A stretch of 64,000 bases of DNA from Deinococcus indicus (GCF_002198095.1 NZ_NHMK01000036.1:11001-75000), one strand, 5' to 3'. Positions 9,691 to 22,256 are shown, counted from the stretch's first letter. Numbers and translations are program-made. The notes: generated from the letters alone by a model not told the origin.

Positions 9691-9835
9691 TCCTGTTCAG
9701 GGCGCGTGGGTGGGCAGGGTGGTGCCGGGCGTGACATGCTGGCGGTGTTCCTCTGTCTGGCGTCCGTTCCGTCACCGTTTCGTTTTCACCTGAGTGCGCG
9801 GCCCCGTCCGCTGCGCGCCCATCAGGAGGCCGCGT

Positions 9836-10750
9836 ATGATCCCACCGACCTCACCCCCGAACCCGGCGCTGGCCGCGCTGGGGTACGCGCCGGACGACCG
9901 CGTGGTGATCTTTCACGCGGACGACCTGGGCATGTGTCAGGCGACCGTGAGTGCCTGCCTGGACCTGTTCGGGGCGGGCACGCTGTCGTCGGCGTCGGTC
10001 ATGACGACCTGTGCGTGGGCGCCGGCGGCCGCCGGGGTGGCCCGTGAGTTCCCGGACGCGGACCTGGGCGTGCACCTGACCCTGACGAGCGAGTGGAGCG
10101 AGTACCGCTGGTCGGCCCTGAGTACCCGCGACCCGGCCACGGGCCTGCTGGACGCGCAGGGCCACCTGCACGCGACGGTCGAGGCGGCCCGCCTGCACGG
10201 CGTTCCGGCGGCCGTGCGTGCCGAGATGGACACCCAGATCCGGCGGGCGCTGGACCTGGGGATCGAGGTCTCGCACGTGGACGCCCACATGGGCGCCGTC
10301 GCGCACCCCCGCTTCCTGCCGGATTGCATCGAACTGGCCCTGCACCACGGCGCGGTCCCGATGTTCCCGCGACTGGACACCGCCGGGTGGCGCTCGCACG
10401 GGCTGGACGCGCGGGACGCGGCGCAGGCGGCGCAGTTCACGCAGACCCTGGCGGCGCGCGGGCTGCCGCTGGTGGATCACCTCGTGATGCTGCCGCTGCA
10501 CCGGGGCGGGGATCAGGTGCCGCTGATCGAGGACCTGCTGGGCAGCCTCCCGCCGGGCCTGACGCACTTCATCCTGCATCCGGCGCGGGACACGCCGGAA
10601 CTGCGGGCCATTGCCAGCGACTGGGCGGGCCGGGTGGCGAACCACGCGGCGTTCATGGACCCGCGCCTGCCCGGCGTGATCGAACGCAGCGGCGTGAAGG
10701 TCACCTCCTACCGCGCGTTGCGGCCGCTGCTCGGGACGGCCCGGCCATGA
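9836..10750 (+). CDS. ChbG/YdjC-family carbohydrate deacetylase
   Basis: A 304-aa protein of the YdjC fold, whose studied members remove N-acetyl groups from chito-oligosaccharides. Metal-site motifs are HADDLGMC near residue 23, GVHLTLTSEW near residue 79, and SHVDAHMG near residue 144. The ATG has CAGGAGG 7 nt upstream. The last four bases overlap the start of the GPH symporter gene as ATGA, so the pair is translated together. This suggests uptake of an oligosaccharide followed by deacetylation, but the substrate is an inference. Confidence 0.85.
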   Translation: MIPPTSPPNPALAALGYAPDDRVVIFHADDLGMCQATVSACLDLFGAGTLSSASVMTTCAWAPAAAGVAREFPDADLGVHLTLTSEWSEYRWSALSTRDPATGLLDAQGHLHATVEAARLHGVPAAVRAEMDTQIRRALDLGIEVSHVDAHMGAVAHPRFLPDCIELALHHGAVPMFPRLDTAGWRSHGLDARDAAQAAQFTQTLAARGLPLVDHLVMLPLHRGGDQVPLIEDLLGSLPPGLTHFILHPARDTPELRAIASDWAGRVANHAAFMDPRLPGVIERSGVKVTSYRALRPLLGTARP

Positions 10751-12138
10751 CGTCCGTCCCCGCACCGGCGCCCGACCTGACCCCGGACACGGCGCCCGAC
10801 ACGACCCCCTCGCAGCGCTGGCGGTACGCGGTCATGAACTTCGGGCTGACCATCCCGGCGCAGACCGGCAGCTTCCTGCTGCTGTACTACGTGGACGACC
10901 GCCGCATGGACCCCGCCTGGGCCGCGACCGCCCTGACCTGCTTCGCCGTGTACAACGCCGTGAACAACCCGGTCATCGGGTTCCTGAGCGACCGGACCCG
11001 CTCACGCTGGGGGCGGCGCATTCCGTTCGTGCGGTTCGGGTTCCTGCCGGCCCTGATCCTGTTCGCCCTGCTGTTCTGGGCGCCGTTCGACGGCGTGAGC
11101 AGCCCGGTCGCGCTGCTGGTGTACTTCGTGGTCGTCTGGACGCTCTGGGAGACGGTCAGCACGGCGGTCGGCACCGGCTACCTGGCGCTGCTGCCCGAGA
11201 TGTTCCGCACCTTTCAGGAACGCACGGACGTCGCGTGGCGCATGAACGCCGTGCAGGTCGTGGGCCTGCTGATCGGACTGGCGCTGCCGCCCCTGCTGGC
11301 CGGGCTGCTCGGGTGGGGCGTCACGGCGACCCTGCTGGCCGCACTGGCCGCCGCCGCGATCCTGTCCGGGCTGGGCAGCCTGTTCGAGCGTCCGGGCGCC
11401 GCCGCGCCGGGCCTGGGGTTCTTCCGGGCGGCGGGCGTCACGTTCCGCAACCCGGCGTTCCTGACCGTCGTGGCCGCGCAGACCATGCGGTTTTTCTGCA
11501 CCGGCACCCTGGCGACCGGCATGGGCTTCTACGTGCGCTACAGCCTGGGCGAGACGGGCGGCGCCGCCACCACCCTGCTGCTGGCCGCCGCGTTCGTCAC
11601 GGCCGGCGCGGCCCTGTGGCCCTGGCGGACCTTCGTGACCCCCCGCCTGGGCGCGCGCGGCACGCTGATGCTGGCCTTCGCGCTGGGCGCCGCCTCGCTG
11701 ATCCCGCTGGCGCTGGTCAGCACGCTGGCCGGCGCGCTCGCCTCGACCGTGCTGTTCGGAGTGGCGCTCTCCGGCATGATCCTGATGGGCGACGTGATCC
11801 TGGGCGACGTGATCGACGAGGACGAACTGCGCACCGGCGAGCGCCGCGAGGGCCTGTACTACGGCATGTCCGGCTTCATCACCACCCTGAGCGCCGCCCT
11901 GACCGCGCAGGCCTTCGGGGCGGTCACGCGCGCCAGCGGCTACGACCCCACCCTGACCACGCAACCCGACACGGTGGCCGGCGGTTTCCGGTTCTTCATG
12001 ACCGTCCCGCCCATCGCGGGCGCGCTGCTGGCCGTGGCGCTGCTGGCCCTGTACCCGCTGCACGGCGAACGCCTGAACGCCGTGCGCGCCGCCCTGGCAC
12101 GGAAACGACTGGAACGGGCCGCAGCGGGCGGAGGTTAA
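10747..12138 (+). CDS. GPH-type (MelB-like) sugar:cation symporter, MFS superfamily
   Basis: A 463-aa inner-membrane protein with about 12 membrane segments. GPH signatures are [20 protein letters not shown] after segment 2 and [21 protein letters not shown] between segments 8 and 9. The N-terminal 25 residues are Pro/Thr-rich and cytosolic. The gene overlaps the upstream ChbG-like deacetylase by 4 nt. It converges with prmC so tightly that the two stop codons overlap (12135-12138). Confidence 0.88.
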   Translation: MTSVPAPAPDLTPDTAPDTTPSQRWRYAVMNFGLTIPAQTGSFLLLYYVDDRRMDPAWAATALTCFAVYNAVNNPVIGFLSDRTRSRWGRRIPFVRFGFLPALILFALLFWAPFDGVSSPVALLVYFVVVWTLWETVSTAVGTGYLALLPEMFRTFQERTDVAWRMNAVQVVGLLIGLALPPLLAGLLGWGVTATLLAALAAAAILSGLGSLFERPGAAAPGLGFFRAAGVTFRNPAFLTVVAAQTMRFFCTGTLATGMGFYVRYSLGETGGAATTLLLAAAFVTAGAALWPWRTFVTPRLGARGTLMLAFALGAASLIPLALVSTLAGALASTVLFGVALSGMILMGDVILGDVIDEDELRTGERREGLYYGMSGFITTLSAALTAQAFGAVTRASGYDPTLTTQPDTVAGGFRFFMTVPPIAGALLAVALLALYPLHGERLNAVRAALARKRLERAAAGGG

Positions 12139-12992
12139 CCCGGCTGCCCGGTCCGCCGCGCCTGCACGAAGCGTTCCCGGCCGGTCAGGTCGGCGTGCAG
12201 CTGGGCGTCCCAGCCGCCCGCGCGCAACTCGGCGGCCAGCGTGGCGGCGTTGCGCGGGTCGAGTTCCAGCCACAGCGTCCCGCCGCCTGCCAGGACGGGC
12301 GGGGCCTGTGCGGCCAGTCTCCGGGCCAGGGTCAGGCCGTCCGGGCCGGAGTACAGCGCCAGTTGCGGGTCGCGCTGCACTTCGGGGTCGGCGTGCGCGC
12401 GGTCCCCGTCCGGCAGGTACGGGGGGTTGCTGACGATCAGGTCGAACGGGCCGGTCACGCCCGCCAGCAGGTCCGCGTGCATCCACGTGACTTCCAGGCC
12501 GTTCAGGGCGGCGTTCTCGCGGGCCAGGGCCAGGGCCTCGGGGCTGAGGTCCGTGGCGGTCACGGCGGCGCCGGGGCAGGCGGCCTTCACGCCCAGCGCC
12601 AGCGCGCCCGTGCCGGTACCCACGTCCAGCACGCGCGGCGCCGCCAGGGCACGCCGTTCCAGTTGGCGCAGGTCCGGCAGCAGCAGGTGCAGCAGCCACT
12701 CGGTTTCCGGGCGGGGCACCAGGGCGCGCGGGTCGCAGCGCAGCCGCACGCCGCCCCACTCGACCTCGCCCAGGATGTGTTGCAGCGGCTCGCGCGCCGC
12801 GCGGCGGTCCAGCAGCGCCGCGTACCGCGCCTGACCGTCCGCGCCGACCGGTTCGTGCGCGCGGGTCAGCAGCGCCGTGGGCGTCAGGTGCAGGGCGCTC
12901 AGCAGCAGTTCGCGGGCGTCCACCTCCGGGGAGGGAACGCCCGCGCTGCCCAGCCGCGCCGCGCCCTGCCGTAACAGGTCACGCAGCTGCAC
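12135..12992 (-). CDS. prmC: Peptide chain release factor N5-glutamine methyltransferase
   Basis: A 285-aa SAM-dependent enzyme that methylates the Gln of the GGQ motif in release factors. It shows the helical N-terminal recognition domain ([13 protein letters not shown]), the [10 protein letters not shown] segment, the SAM motif [13 protein letters not shown], and the catalytic NPPYL. It starts with GTG (complement 12990-12992), 4 nt after the jag stop, so it forms a jag-prmC operon. No separate promoter is evident. Confidence 0.95.
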   Translation of the reverse strand: MQLRDLLRQGAARLGSAGVPSPEVDARELLLSALHLTPTALLTRAHEPVGADGQARYAALLDRRAAREPLQHILGEVEWGGVRLRCDPRALVPRPETEWLLHLLLPDLRQLERRALAAPRVLDVGTGTGALALGVKAACPGAAVTATDLSPEALALARENAALNGLEVTWMHADLLAGVTGPFDLIVSNPPYLPDGDRAHADPEVQRDPQLALYSGPDGLTLARRLAAQAPPVLAGGGTLWLELDPRNAATLAAELRAGGWDAQLHADLTGRERFVQARRTGQPG

Positions 12993-12996
12993 GCCC

Positions 12997-13578
12997 TTAC
13001 CCGTGGCGGGGTTTGATGATCAGTCGCCGGGCGTTGCCCTCCCCCATGGACTCGCTCATCACGTCCGGGTGCTCTTTCAGGGCAATGTGAATCACGCGAC
13101 GCTCGGAGGCCGGCATGGGCTGCAATTCGTGCGGCTCGCCGCTCTTGGCGACCTGCACGGCCAGCCGCTCGGCCAGTTTGCTGAGCGCCTCGGCCTGCCG
13201 CTTGCGGTAGCCGCCGATGTCCACCCGCACGCGCAGGTTCCCGCGTCCCTCCTGCTTGGCGAGGACCGTGTAGGCCAGCACCTCGATGGCGCCCAGCGTG
13301 CGGCCGTCCCGCCCGGCGAGTTTCGCGGCGTTCTCGCCGGTGATCTCGGCTTCCAGCGCGTCGTCCGCCTGCGTGACGTTCACCTGCAGGTCCGGGTCGA
13401 TGCGGCCCAGCAGGCCCCGCAGGAACGCTTCCAGGGTGGAACGCGGGTCCTCGGCTGCGGCCTCCAGCGTGGGGGTGCCGGTCAGGGCGTCCGGAGCGGG
13501 CGGCGGCAGCTCGCTCTCGTCGGCGTCGCTGATGCCCAGCCCCGCGAGGTAGTCGTCGAGGTTCGTGCGGTTATCCAT
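12997..13578 (-). CDS. khpB: Jag/KhpB RNA-binding protein (KH and R3H domains)
   Basis: A 193-aa cytosolic protein. After an acidic, Pro-rich N-terminus it has a KH-II region ([20 protein letters not shown], then [17 protein letters not shown] with the GxxG-like loop). The C-terminal R3H part is [17 protein letters not shown], with [13 protein letters not shown] holding the Arg-x3-His core. Jag/KhpB binds RNA and influences cell-wall synthesis in other bacteria. The ATG is 7 nt after TAGACT (leaderless pattern). prmC follows after 4 nt. The usual yidC and rnpA neighbours are absent. Confidence 0.9.
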   Translation of the reverse strand: MDNRTNLDDYLAGLGISDADESELPPPAPDALTGTPTLEAAAEDPRSTLEAFLRGLLGRIDPDLQVNVTQADDALEAEITGENAAKLAGRDGRTLGAIEVLAYTVLAKQEGRGNLRVRVDIGGYRKRQAEALSKLAERLAVQVAKSGEPHELQPMPASERRVIHIALKEHPDVMSESMGEGNARRLIIKPRHG

Positions 13579-13602
13579 GCCCCGCAGTCTAGCGCGGCCC
13601 CC

Positions 13603-14085
13603 TCACGAATTTCCCACGGACTGCCCGGCCGCGAAGGTGCGGGCGCTGCGCTCCAGCATGTCGTACATCTCCTCGAATCCCTGCGCGCCCCCGTAGTACG
13701 GGTCCGGCACGTCCGCGCCCGGCGCGAGCGGATCGAAATCCCGCATCAGCTGCACGCGCGCCTCCGCGTTCGGGGGGCTCAGGCGGCGCGCGTCCGCGAG
13801 GTTCGCGGTGTCCATCGCCAGGATCACGTCCTGCTCGTAGAAATCCGCCGCCGACAGCTGCCGCGCCCGGCTGTCCAGGCTCAGGCCGTGCCGGGCGGCC
13901 ACCTCCCGGCTGCGCGGGTCAGCGGGGCGGCCCACGTGCCAGTCGCCGGTCCCGGCGCTGCTCACCACGGCCGTCACGCCCGCCGCCTCCAGTTCGCGGC
14001 GCAGCAGCGCCTCGGCCACCGGACTGCGGCAGATGTTTCCCAGGCACAGCGCCAGCACCCGCAGCGGTCTTCCCTTATCCGTCAT
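13603..14085 (-). CDS. Low-molecular-weight protein tyrosine phosphatase
   Basis: A 160-aa phosphatase. The P-loop CLGNICRSP near residue 14 contains the nucleophilic Cys and the Arg (CX5R), and the general-acid loop DPYYGG lies near residue 130. Substrates in Deinococcus are unknown. CAGAAT lies 7 nt before the ATG, so the gene may have its own leaderless promoter although it overlaps the DUF418 gene by 11 nt. Confidence 0.92.
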   Translation of the reverse strand: MTDKGRPLRVLALCLGNICRSPVAEALLRRELEAAGVTAVVSSAGTGDWHVGRPADPRSREVAARHGLSLDSRARQLSAADFYEQDVILAMDTANLADARRLSPPNAEARVQLMRDFDPLAPGADVPDPYYGGAQGFEEMYDMLERSARTFAAGQSVGNS

Positions 14086-15346
14086 GCGCCCGATTCTGCC
14101 GGACGCGCGGGCCGTACACCACCCGCCGGACCAGTCCCTCCACCGGACCCTGCCCGAAACGGGCCAGCCACCACGCGCTCAGCGGCACCTGCGCCAGCCC
14201 CACAAGCAGCGCCAGCGCCAGCGTCTGCGCCGCGCCCCACACCACGAACTCGCCACTGTACGGGAACGCCTCGCCCGCCCCTGCGGCCGGGGTGCCCGAC
14301 ACCCACCCGAACCCCTGGTGCAGCCCGTACGGGTAGAAGATCAGCGTCATGACCACGCTCTGCGTCAGGTAGTTCGTCAGGGCCATCCGCCCACTCGCCG
14401 CGAAGAAGCGCCACGCGCCCAGCCGCCCGGACGCGGCCAGCAGGCCCAGCACGCCCACGTACCCCAGCGCGCCCGCCAGCCCGCCCGCCATGCGGACCGG
14501 CAGGGCCAGCACGCCCGCCGCCACGTCCGGGCGGGTGTTCAGGTACGCCAGCAGCGCGCCCAGCGGCAGGCCCACGCCCAGGCCCCCCAGCGCCAGCCGC
14601 CGCAGCAGCGGACGGTGCTCGTCCGGGCGGGTCAGCAGGCTGGTCTTCGCGGCCGCCGCGCCCAGGAAGAACAGCGCCAGCAGCCACGGCCCGTTGAACA
14701 GACTGCCTTCCAGCAGCAGCGGCCAGAACTCCGCGGCGCGCGCCTGCACGTTCGCGGCGTAACCGGGTAGCAACCCGGGCAGCGACGTGAAGCGCGGCGC
14801 GGTCTGCGAGGCGCTGCCCAGCGCCGCCAGCAGCCCCAGCCCCAGCCACCACGCGCCCAGCACGCCCGCCAGCCGCAACAGGCCCCGCGCCGTCATGTGC
14901 GCCACGAGCAGCAACGCCAGCGCCAGCACCGCGTAATTACTGATGATGTCCCCGTGCCACACCAGCACGTAATGCGCCGCACCGATCAGCAGCAGCGCCG
15001 CGTGCCGCCGCAGGAACACGCCCACGCCCCGCCGGGCCAGCAGACCCGCCGCGCCCCACCCGAACAGCATCGCGAAGATCGAGATGAACCGACCGTTCGC
15101 CAGCACGTCCGTCACGACCTGCGCCGCGCGGTCCAGGCCCGATTGCCGCCACTCCAGAAAGCCCGCGAAGTCCTGCATGTTCACGATCAGGATGCCCAGC
15201 AGGCTCATGCCGCGCAGCACGTCCGGCAGCACCGAGCGGTCCTGCACCGGCCCCCGCTGCAGCTCCTGCGGCGCGGGCTGCGGCGGAACGGCGTCGGGCG
15301 GCAGCGGCGCGGCAGCGGGATCGGCAGACGGCGCGGGATCGGTCAT
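14075..15346 (-). CDS. DUF418 (YeiB-family) membrane protein
   Basis: A 423-aa inner-membrane protein with roughly 9-10 hydrophobic segments. After a Pro/Ala-rich 40-residue cytosolic start comes [15 protein letters not shown], the usual first segment of YeiB-type proteins. The C-terminal DUF418 part contains [20 protein letters not shown] and GPVEGLVRR. The family is related to acyltransferase-3-like membrane proteins, but no reaction is established here. TAGCCT is 6 nt before the ATG. The 3' end overlaps the phosphatase gene. Confidence 0.85.
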   Translation of the reverse strand: MTDPAPSADPAAAPLPPDAVPPQPAPQELQRGPVQDRSVLPDVLRGMSLLGILIVNMQDFAGFLEWRQSGLDRAAQVVTDVLANGRFISIFAMLFGWGAAGLLARRGVGVFLRRHAALLLIGAAHYVLVWHGDIISNYAVLALALLLVAHMTARGLLRLAGVLGAWWLGLGLLAALGSASQTAPRFTSLPGLLPGYAANVQARAAEFWPLLLEGSLFNGPWLLALFFLGAAAAKTSLLTRPDEHRPLLRRLALGGLGVGLPLGALLAYLNTRPDVAAGVLALPVRMAGGLAGALGYVGVLGLLAASGRLGAWRFFAASGRMALTNYLTQSVVMTLIFYPYGLHQGFGWVSGTPAAGAGEAFPYSGEFVVWGAAQTLALALLVGLAQVPLSAWWLARFGQGPVEGLVRRVVYGPRVRQNRAHDG

Positions 15347-15434
15347 GCCCGCAGGCTAGCAGTCGGCCCGACCCGCGACGGGCAAGCCTGCGCGGCCACC
15401 GACACCCGCCCCCACCGTCCCGCAGGGCGCGGGG

Positions 15435-16574
15435 TCAGGGGGACGCAGGGGTCGGCTGCACCATCAGCGGCCCGCGCGGGCCGAGGGTCAGGCCCGGCAG
15501 CGGCGTGGGGTCGCCCCGCACGGCCCGCAGGGGCGGCAGCGCCCCCAGCGTGTCGTGAATCAGCATCTGCGCCAGATGCATCCCCAGGCACAGGCGCTCG
15601 CCGCCCCCGAACGGCAGGTACGCCCACGCCGGGGGCCGGGCGGCCCAGCGGCCCGGATCGAACTCGGCGGGGCGGTCCCACAGGGCCGGGTCACGGCCCG
15701 ACAGGTACGGCGAGTACAGCGCCAGCGCCCCGCGCGGCAACCTCACCCCGTTCCAGTTCAGGTCGCGGCTCAGGCGGCGGCTGCCCATCCAGCCCGGCGG
15801 GAACAGCCGCAGCACCTCCTTCAGCACCGCCGCGTGATGCTCGGGCGCGTGCCACTGCGGATGCTGCGCCAGGAACCAGATCGCATACGCCAGCGCGTGC
15901 GTGGTCGTGTCGTGCGCCGCGGCCAGCGACACCCGCGCCTCCTCCAGCCCGCCCGGCAGCGGCGCCAGCACCGCCAGCAGGTCGTCGTGCCCCCGACCGG
16001 TCAGGCGCGCGTGCGCGAGGCGGCGCAGCTCGGCGTCCACCCGCGCGAACAGCAGCGGACGCGGAATCGCGGGCACCGGGAACGGGCGGCGCAGCGGCGC
16101 CAGGAACGCATGCAGCAGCCCGGCATCGAACTCTCCGCTGAAGTACGCGGCGTTCAGCAGCCGCAGTACCGCGCCGTCCGCCCAGGCCAGCGCATCGAAC
16201 TCGCCGCCCGGCACGCCCGGCAGGGCCGCCCGCGTCCGCGCCTGCAACGCCAGCAGGTGCGCCCGCCCGAAGCCCGGATTCATCAGCGCGCGCCGCCCCG
16301 CGTGCCCCGGCGCGTCCGACAGGATCACCCCGCCCGACAGGTACGGCACGATCCGCGACAGGCTCCCCGCACTGCGGAACGTGCCCAGGTCCGTCAGCAC
16401 CGCCCGGTTCCACGCCGCCCCCACCCCCACCACCGCCGGGAGGCCCAGCCGCAACCGGAACACGTCCACGCCCGCCGCGCGTGCCCGCGCCGCACCCTCC
16501 CCGATCAGGGGCAGAGGCGACAGCGCCCAGTCCTGCAGGTGCCCGTTCCCCGGACGGGTCGGCGGTTCGGGCAA
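15435..16574 (-). CDS. Cytochrome P450, probable carotenoid hydroxylase (CYP287-like)
   Basis: About 379 aa. Heme-thiolate motif FGGGERLCLGMHLAQ near the C-terminus, helix K KEVLRL, and I-helix AAAHDTTTHAL are all present. The protein has no membrane anchor. It lies just behind the CrtD-like desaturase gene within the carotenoid cluster. In D. radiodurans a P450 hydroxylates the beta-ionone ring during deinoxanthin synthesis, so the same role is inferred. The start is unusual: no ATG or GTG exists near the conserved LPEPPTRPGNG. The TTG at 16572-16574 is used here. An ATT at 16590-16592 lies 7 nt after a strong GGAGG inside crtD. Confidence 0.82.
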   Translation of the reverse strand: MPEPPTRPGNGHLQDWALSPLPLIGEGAARARAAGVDVFRLRLGLPAVVGVGAAWNRAVLTDLGTFRSAGSLSRIVPYLSGGVILSDAPGHAGRRALMNPGFGRAHLLALQARTRAALPGVPGGEFDALAWADGAVLRLLNAAYFSGEFDAGLLHAFLAPLRRPFPVPAIPRPLLFARVDAELRRLAHARLTGRGHDDLLAVLAPLPGGLEEARVSLAAAHDTTTHALAYAIWFLAQHPQWHAPEHHAAVLKEVLRLFPPGWMGSRRLSRDLNWNGVRLPRGALALYSPYLSGRDPALWDRPAEFDPGRWAARPPAWAYLPFGGGERLCLGMHLAQMLIHDTLGALPPLRAVRGDPTPLPGLTLGPRGPLMVQPTPASP

Positions 16575-16579
16575 CGTGC

Positions 16580-18019
<1,440 letters not shown>

Positions 18020-18101
18020 GCCCCCACCCCCCGACCTGTGCTCACGCTGCCGAGCATAGAGCAGCGGACCCGGCCCGGAAGGTACGGGCGCCCCCCGGCC
18101 C

Positions 18102-18818
18102 TCAGCGGGCGCGGCTGACTGAGTACGCCAGCAGCGGCTCGCGGCTCAGGACCCGCCCGGCCCGCTCGACCCGCAACTCGCCGCCCGGAGCCCGCGCGGT
18201 GCCCACGACCAGCACGTAAGCGTACCCGCCCCGGTTCCAGCGGTACTCGTCCCGTTCCCCGCCCGTGGCGTGCGCGCCGCCCGTCAGCTGCACGCCCGGC
18301 GTGCCGTCGCGGTTGCGGCTGGCGTACGTGACCTTCCCAGCGGCCTCCCACACGGTCACGCTGTGCCGCGCGGTGGCCGCCACGACCGCCGCCTGTGGCA
18401 CGTAGCGGCAGTTGAACGACCCGGCAGGCACGCGGAATTCATTCACGTGCGTCATGCGGTACGCGGGGTCCTGCACGTTCTGCACGTTGCTGCTGTGCAC
18501 GAAGAACCCAGGGGCCGGGGCGCCGCTTCCCGCGAAGGTCAGCAGCGTGTACACCTGACCCGCCCCCGCGTCGTCCGCCCCGACCGTCACGGCCACCTGC
18601 GAGCGCACGCCGCCCACCCACTGCGTCAGCGTGCCCGGCCCGGCCCCCGTGCCCGACAGCGCCAGCACCCGCTCCGGCGTGTCGCACCAGAACCGCACCG
18701 GCTGCCACCCACCCGCCCCGACCTGCGCGAACGACGCCTCGGTGAACCCCGCCCCGGACGCCACGGGCAGGAACGACAGGAGCAGGGCAGCCCCCAGACG
18801 GACGCGGTGGGACGACAT
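18102..18818 (-). CDS. Hypothetical secreted protein in the carotenoid cluster
   Basis: A 238-aa protein with a signal peptide (LGAALLLSFLPVASGAG, likely cleavage after SGA). The mature part is beta-rich and has two Cys residues (FWCDTPERVL and FNCRYVPQA), which could form a disulfide. I do not recognise a family. GGAGG lies 8 nt before the ATG. It sits between the glycosyltransferase and crtD-like genes in the same orientation, with gaps of 108 and 82 bp, so cotranscription is possible. A link to carotenoid placement in the envelope is speculation. Confidence 0.7.
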   Translation of the reverse strand: MSSHRVRLGAALLLSFLPVASGAGFTEASFAQVGAGGWQPVRFWCDTPERVLALSGTGAGPGTLTQWVGGVRSQVAVTVGADDAGAGQVYTLLTFAGSGAPAPGFFVHSSNVQNVQDPAYRMTHVNEFRVPAGSFNCRYVPQAAVVAATARHSVTVWEAAGKVTYASRNRDGTPGVQLTGGAHATGGERDEYRWNRGGYAYVLVVGTARAPGGELRVERAGRVLSREPLLAYSVSRAR

Positions 18819-18926
18819 ACCCCGAGCCTCCGCCCCACACCTGAGCAGTCCATGAAGCCCAGTCCGCCCGGCCTTCAGGAAAGTTCCCCTCTGCCCAGGG
18901 GGTGAGGGGTCACTGCCGGTCCTGCG

Positions 18927-20042
18927 TCACTGTCTGTACTCGCGGCCCTTCCAGGTGACGGTGCGGCGCAGGGCGCGGCGGTATACCGGCAGTGCCAGCA
19001 GCGGCGTGAGGGGTCCCAGCAGACCCTCGGCCAGGTCGGCGGGGGCGCGGCGACCGGCGACCACGCTGACCAGCGTGCGTTCCAGCAGCCCGGCCACGCG
19101 CAGGGCCGTCCAGCCGGGGCCGCGCAGCCAGGGGCGCAGCAGCCACGGCAGGGTGTACGCGCCCAGGTGCCCGGCGGCGGCCAGCAGCAGCAGCGGCCGC
19201 GAGTGAAAGTGCAGCGGCAGGACGTTCTTGCCGAAGCCCTCCACCGACTCCGGGTAGGTGCGGTACATGCGCACGCCGATGCACGCGCGGCCCAGCGCCG
19301 TGGACACCAGGAACCCCTGCGCGCCCAGGTGCTGCGCGAGGCGGGTGTCCTCCAGCACCTCGGCCCGGACGGGCACGTACCCGCCCACGCGGCTCAGCGC
19401 GGCGCGGCGGAACGCCATGACCTGCCCGTTGGCAATCGAGGTCATGGGGTGGCGCAGGCGCGTCAGCGGAAACGGGAAGTACGACAGCACCGCCGCGTCC
19501 ACCAGCGGGGTCAGCAGGCGGGCGCCCAGGCCCGCGTTCGACTGCCGGGGCTGGATGCTCAGCAGGTCCGCGCCCGAACGGGTCAGCTCGCGCAGCAGGC
19601 CGCCCAGCGCGCCCGCGTGCCAGTCCACGTCCGCGTCCGTGAAGACCAGCACCTCACCACGCGCCGCGCGCAGCAGTTGCTGGCAGGCCCAGGGTTTCCC
19701 GTTCCAGCCGTCCGGTCTGGGCTCGCCCGTCAGGACCCGCGCGCCCAGGCGGCGGGCCACGTCGGCGGTTCCGTCGCGGCTGCCGTCGTCCAGCACCAGC
19801 ACCTCGAAGGCGCCCTGGGCCAGCACGCCGGGCAGGGTGCGCGGCAGGTTGTGCGCCTCGTCCCGCGCCGGAATCAGGATGGACACGCGCGGACCCCCGC
19901 GCGGGGTGGGCGCGGGCCGCAGGCGCGGGAAGGTCACGGCGTTCACGGCCAGCACCGCCGCCTTGGTCGCCAGCCAGCCCAGCAGCAGCGCCTGCACGGG
20001 CCGCTGCGCCCGCTCCCACGCGGCAGCCCACTGAATCCTCAT
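18927..20042 (-). CDS. Family 2 glycosyltransferase, membrane-bound (CruC/CrtQ-like)
   Basis: 371 aa. One N-terminal membrane segment is followed by a GT-A fold: [29 protein letters not shown], the sugar-nucleotide site with FTDADVDW, and acceptor-side [19 protein letters not shown] resembles the GW-GK-W motif of carotenoid and hopanoid-associated GT2 enzymes. Further membrane helices lie at the C-terminus. The ATG overlaps the acyltransferase stop as ATGA. Position in the crtO-cruF operon suggests glycosylation of a tertiary hydroxyl on the carotenoid, as CruC and CrtQ do elsewhere. The substrate is not shown. Confidence 0.8.
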   Translation of the reverse strand: MRIQWAAAWERAQRPVQALLLGWLATKAAVLAVNAVTFPRLRPAPTPRGGPRVSILIPARDEAHNLPRTLPGVLAQGAFEVLVLDDGSRDGTADVARRLGARVLTGEPRPDGWNGKPWACQQLLRAARGEVLVFTDADVDWHAGALGGLLRELTRSGADLLSIQPRQSNAGLGARLLTPLVDAAVLSYFPFPLTRLRHPMTSIANGQVMAFRRAALSRVGGYVPVRAEVLEDTRLAQHLGAQGFLVSTALGRACIGVRMYRTYPESVEGFGKNVLPLHFHSRPLLLLAAAGHLGAYTLPWLLRPWLRGPGWTALRVAGLLERTLVSVVAGRRAPADLAEGLLGPLTPLLALPVYRRALRRTVTWKGREYRQ

Positions 20043-20746
20043 CCTCTGTCCCCGGTGATCCAGATCAGCAGTCTGGAGGGCAGGTCCACCCGCTCCGACC
20101 GGCTCGCGCGGCCCGGCACGGCCCGCAGGTACCCGGCAGGCGGGGCCTCCGGGTCGCTGTCCAGCAGGTCGGCGTCCAGCGCGGCCAGTTCGCGTTGCAG
20201 GGCGCCCTCCAGGTCTGGCCCCGCCACCGGGCACCCGAAGCGCACGAAGGCCTCGGGTGCCTGCGCACCGCGCATCACGACCCGCAGCGCCACCGGCACC
20301 AGCGGCATGCCCGCCGCGCCCGCGATCCACGCCGCGCCCGGCTGCATGGCCCGCAGCGGCCCGGCCGGCTGCACCGCGCCCTCCGGGAACACCACCAGCC
20401 ACCCCACCCGCGCCCGGCGCACGCCCGCCCGGACCTCGTCTACGCGCACCGCGCCCACGCGCCGCAGGAACGGAAAGCGCGACAGCTGCCGCGCGCCCAT
20501 CAGCACCGCGAACTCATCACCCGCCCACAGGGCCGCCTCGCGCAGCACGTACCCGTCCCACCAGGAATGATGGTTCGGCGCCAGGACCGCGCCACCCACC
20601 GGGACCGGACCGCGCACCCACACGCCGCCCAGGCCGGCGCGCACGCTGCGGCTCACGCTGCGCGACAGCAGCCACGTCGCCCAGGCGTGACGGTCCCCCC
20701 CAGCCTGCCCGGCCCCGGACCGGGTGGGTGCGGACCTATCCGGCAC
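20039..20746 (-). CDS. PlsC-like acyltransferase (possible carotenoid-glycoside acyltransferase)
   Basis: 235 aa with the acyltransferase motif NHHSWWDG (HX4D) near residue 58 and [12 protein letters not shown] (motif III) near residue 120. These are the core of 1-acylglycerol-3-phosphate acyltransferases. It starts with GTG, overlaps cruF by 11 nt and overlaps the glycosyltransferase start by 4 nt, so it is a member of the carotenoid operon. A CruD-like role (adding a fatty acid to a carotenoid glycoside) is the contextual guess. Ordinary phospholipid synthesis is the alternative. Confidence 0.82.
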   Translation of the reverse strand: MPDRSAPTRSGAGQAGGDRHAWATWLLSRSVSRSVRAGLGGVWVRGPVPVGGAVLAPNHHSWWDGYVLREAALWAGDEFAVLMGARQLSRFPFLRRVGAVRVDEVRAGVRRARVGWLVVFPEGAVQPAGPLRAMQPGAAWIAGAAGMPLVPVALRVVMRGAQAPEAFVRFGCPVAGPDLEGALQRELAALDADLLDSDPEAPPAGYLRAVPGRASRSERVDLPSRLLIWITGDRG

Positions 20747-21782
20747 GCGTCACCGCACGCCGACCCGGCCGCAGCGCCCGCGCCAGCCCCAACCCCAGCC
20801 CCATGGCGGCCAGCGTCACCGCCGCCTCCGCGTAGCGGCCCACCAGCACCAGCCCGCCCGGCAGGAAGAACGCCTCGGTCGCGTACACCACCCGGAAATC
20901 CAGGCCCTCACCGGCGCGGCGCGCACCGGGCAGCAGACTCAGGGACGGCACGCGGCTGGGCGGCACGTTCCCGTCCACCCGCTCCAGCCAGCCGGGCAGC
21001 GCCCAGCCCACCCCGGCCCGCCCGAACAGCCCCGGCGCCAGCCCCGTGAACACCCACGACAGGCCCCATCCGACCGCCCACCAGCCCAGGAAGTTCTGCA
21101 CCGGCGCGCCCGCCCACAGCGGAAGCGGGTCCGTCCACGTCCAGTACCCCTGCGCGGTCATCAGGGGTTCCAGGCCCACGTCCCACAGCATCATCAGCGC
21201 GCCCGCCAGCCACGGCCGCCCGCGCGACAGGCTCGTGGCCGTCAGCGTCAGCGCGAACCACCCCAGCGGCACGATCAACGGCACGGTCAGCAGCGTCGGG
21301 GCGGGCGCCCCCGCGTACGTGTACTCCCCGAACGGAATGCCCGTCCGGCTCCCCAGCAGTTCCACGCCCAGCCCCACCCCGAACGACACGACCAGCATCA
21401 GCGCCGCCCGCAGCCATCCCACGCGCTCCCACACGAACGCCAGCGCCGCCGCGCACAACGCCGCCGTACTCGCCAGCCCCAGCACCGGGAACCCCTCCGG
21501 CCACAGCGGCACCGGAATCTTCAGCGCCACGTACAGCGCCACCAGCGCCATCCAAGGCCGCGTCGCCGCCAGCAGCCCGGCCAGCCGCGCCCCCAGCACC
21601 TCCGGGAACTCCGCGCCCAGCGCGTCCCCCGCCAGCGCCAGCACGCCCGACAGAGGCAACCCCAGCGCAATCAACGCCCAGCCCACGGCGTTCCCGCCCA
21701 TGACCAGCAGCGCCCCCAGAAACGCCACACCCAGCGCCGCGAACGCCAGCCCGGCACGCCACACGGTGGGGGAAAACCTCAC
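20736..21782 (-). CDS. cruF: Carotenoid 1',2'-hydratase (CruF type, DUF422)
   Basis: A 348-aa polytopic membrane protein with about 8-9 hydrophobic segments. The family motifs [17 protein letters not shown] and [13 protein letters not shown] are clear. CruF hydrates the terminal double bond of an acyclic carotenoid psi-end to give the C-1' tertiary alcohol of deinoxanthin. It starts with GTG, overlapping the Nudix stop as GTGA. The order crtO, Nudix, cruF resembles the arrangement I recall in D. radiodurans. Confidence 0.92.
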   Translation of the reverse strand: MRFSPTVWRAGLAFAALGVAFLGALLVMGGNAVGWALIALGLPLSGVLALAGDALGAEFPEVLGARLAGLLAATRPWMALVALYVALKIPVPLWPEGFPVLGLASTAALCAAALAFVWERVGWLRAALMLVVSFGVGLGVELLGSRTGIPFGEYTYAGAPAPTLLTVPLIVPLGWFALTLTATSLSRGRPWLAGALMMLWDVGLEPLMTAQGYWTWTDPLPLWAGAPVQNFLGWWAVGWGLSWVFTGLAPGLFGRAGVGWALPGWLERVDGNVPPSRVPSLSLLPGARRAGEGLDFRVVYATEAFFLPGGLVLVGRYAEAAVTLAAMGLGLGLARALRPGRRAVTRAG

Positions 21783-22204
21783 GCCCGCACCGCCGCCAAC
21801 GCCGCGAAGTACGTGCCGGTCGCCTCCGACACGTCACCCGGCAGGGCTGCCAGCGGCCACCAGCGCACCTGCGCCGCGTCATCCGAGGCGCACGGCTCCC
21901 CACCTGCAAAGTCGGCCGTGAATACGTGCGTTTCCCAGGCGACTACATTCCCGTCCAGGTACGTGTGCCGGTGCGGGAATATGCCCAGTGAGCGCAGCGC
22001 GCCCACGCTTAGGCCCGTCTCCTCCTGCAATTCCCGCCGCGCCGTGTCCTCCGGCGACTCCCCGGCGTCCGCGCCGCCGCCCGGCACGTCCCACAGGTCG
22101 TTATCGCCCCGGCGCACCAGCAGGACTGCCTCACTCCGGATAACGGCTACCCCTGCACCCACGCGGCGCCTCGGACGCAGCCCCCGCCACCAGCGCCGGA
22201 TCAC
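21779..22204 (-). CDS. Nudix hydrolase
   Basis: About 141 aa with a complete Nudix box, [18 protein letters not shown] followed by QEETGL, preceded by the WDVPGG strand. It would hydrolyse a nucleoside-diphosphate-linked substrate; the exact substrate is unknown. The start is chosen as GTG (complement 22202-22204) because GGGGG precedes it. Upstream in-frame ATG codons have poor spacing and would extend the protein through a tandem repeat. Translational overlap with cruF (GTGA) ties it to the carotenoid operon. Confidence 0.85.
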   Translation of the reverse strand: MIRRWWRGLRPRRRVGAGVAVIRSEAVLLVRRGDNDLWDVPGGGADAGESPEDTARRELQEETGLSVGALRSLGIFPHRHTYLDGNVVAWETHVFTADFAGGEPCASDDAAQVRWWPLAALPGDVSEATGTYFAALAAVRA

Positions 22205-22224
22205 ACGCGCCCCCGGCGAGATGG

Positions 22225-22256
22225 ACGGAAGTGCAGAGAAACGGAAGTGCAGAGAA
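22225..22256. repeat. Perfect 16-bp tandem duplication
   Basis: ACGGAAGTGCAGAGAA occurs twice without a gap between the crtO stop and the chosen Nudix start. Confidence 0.8.
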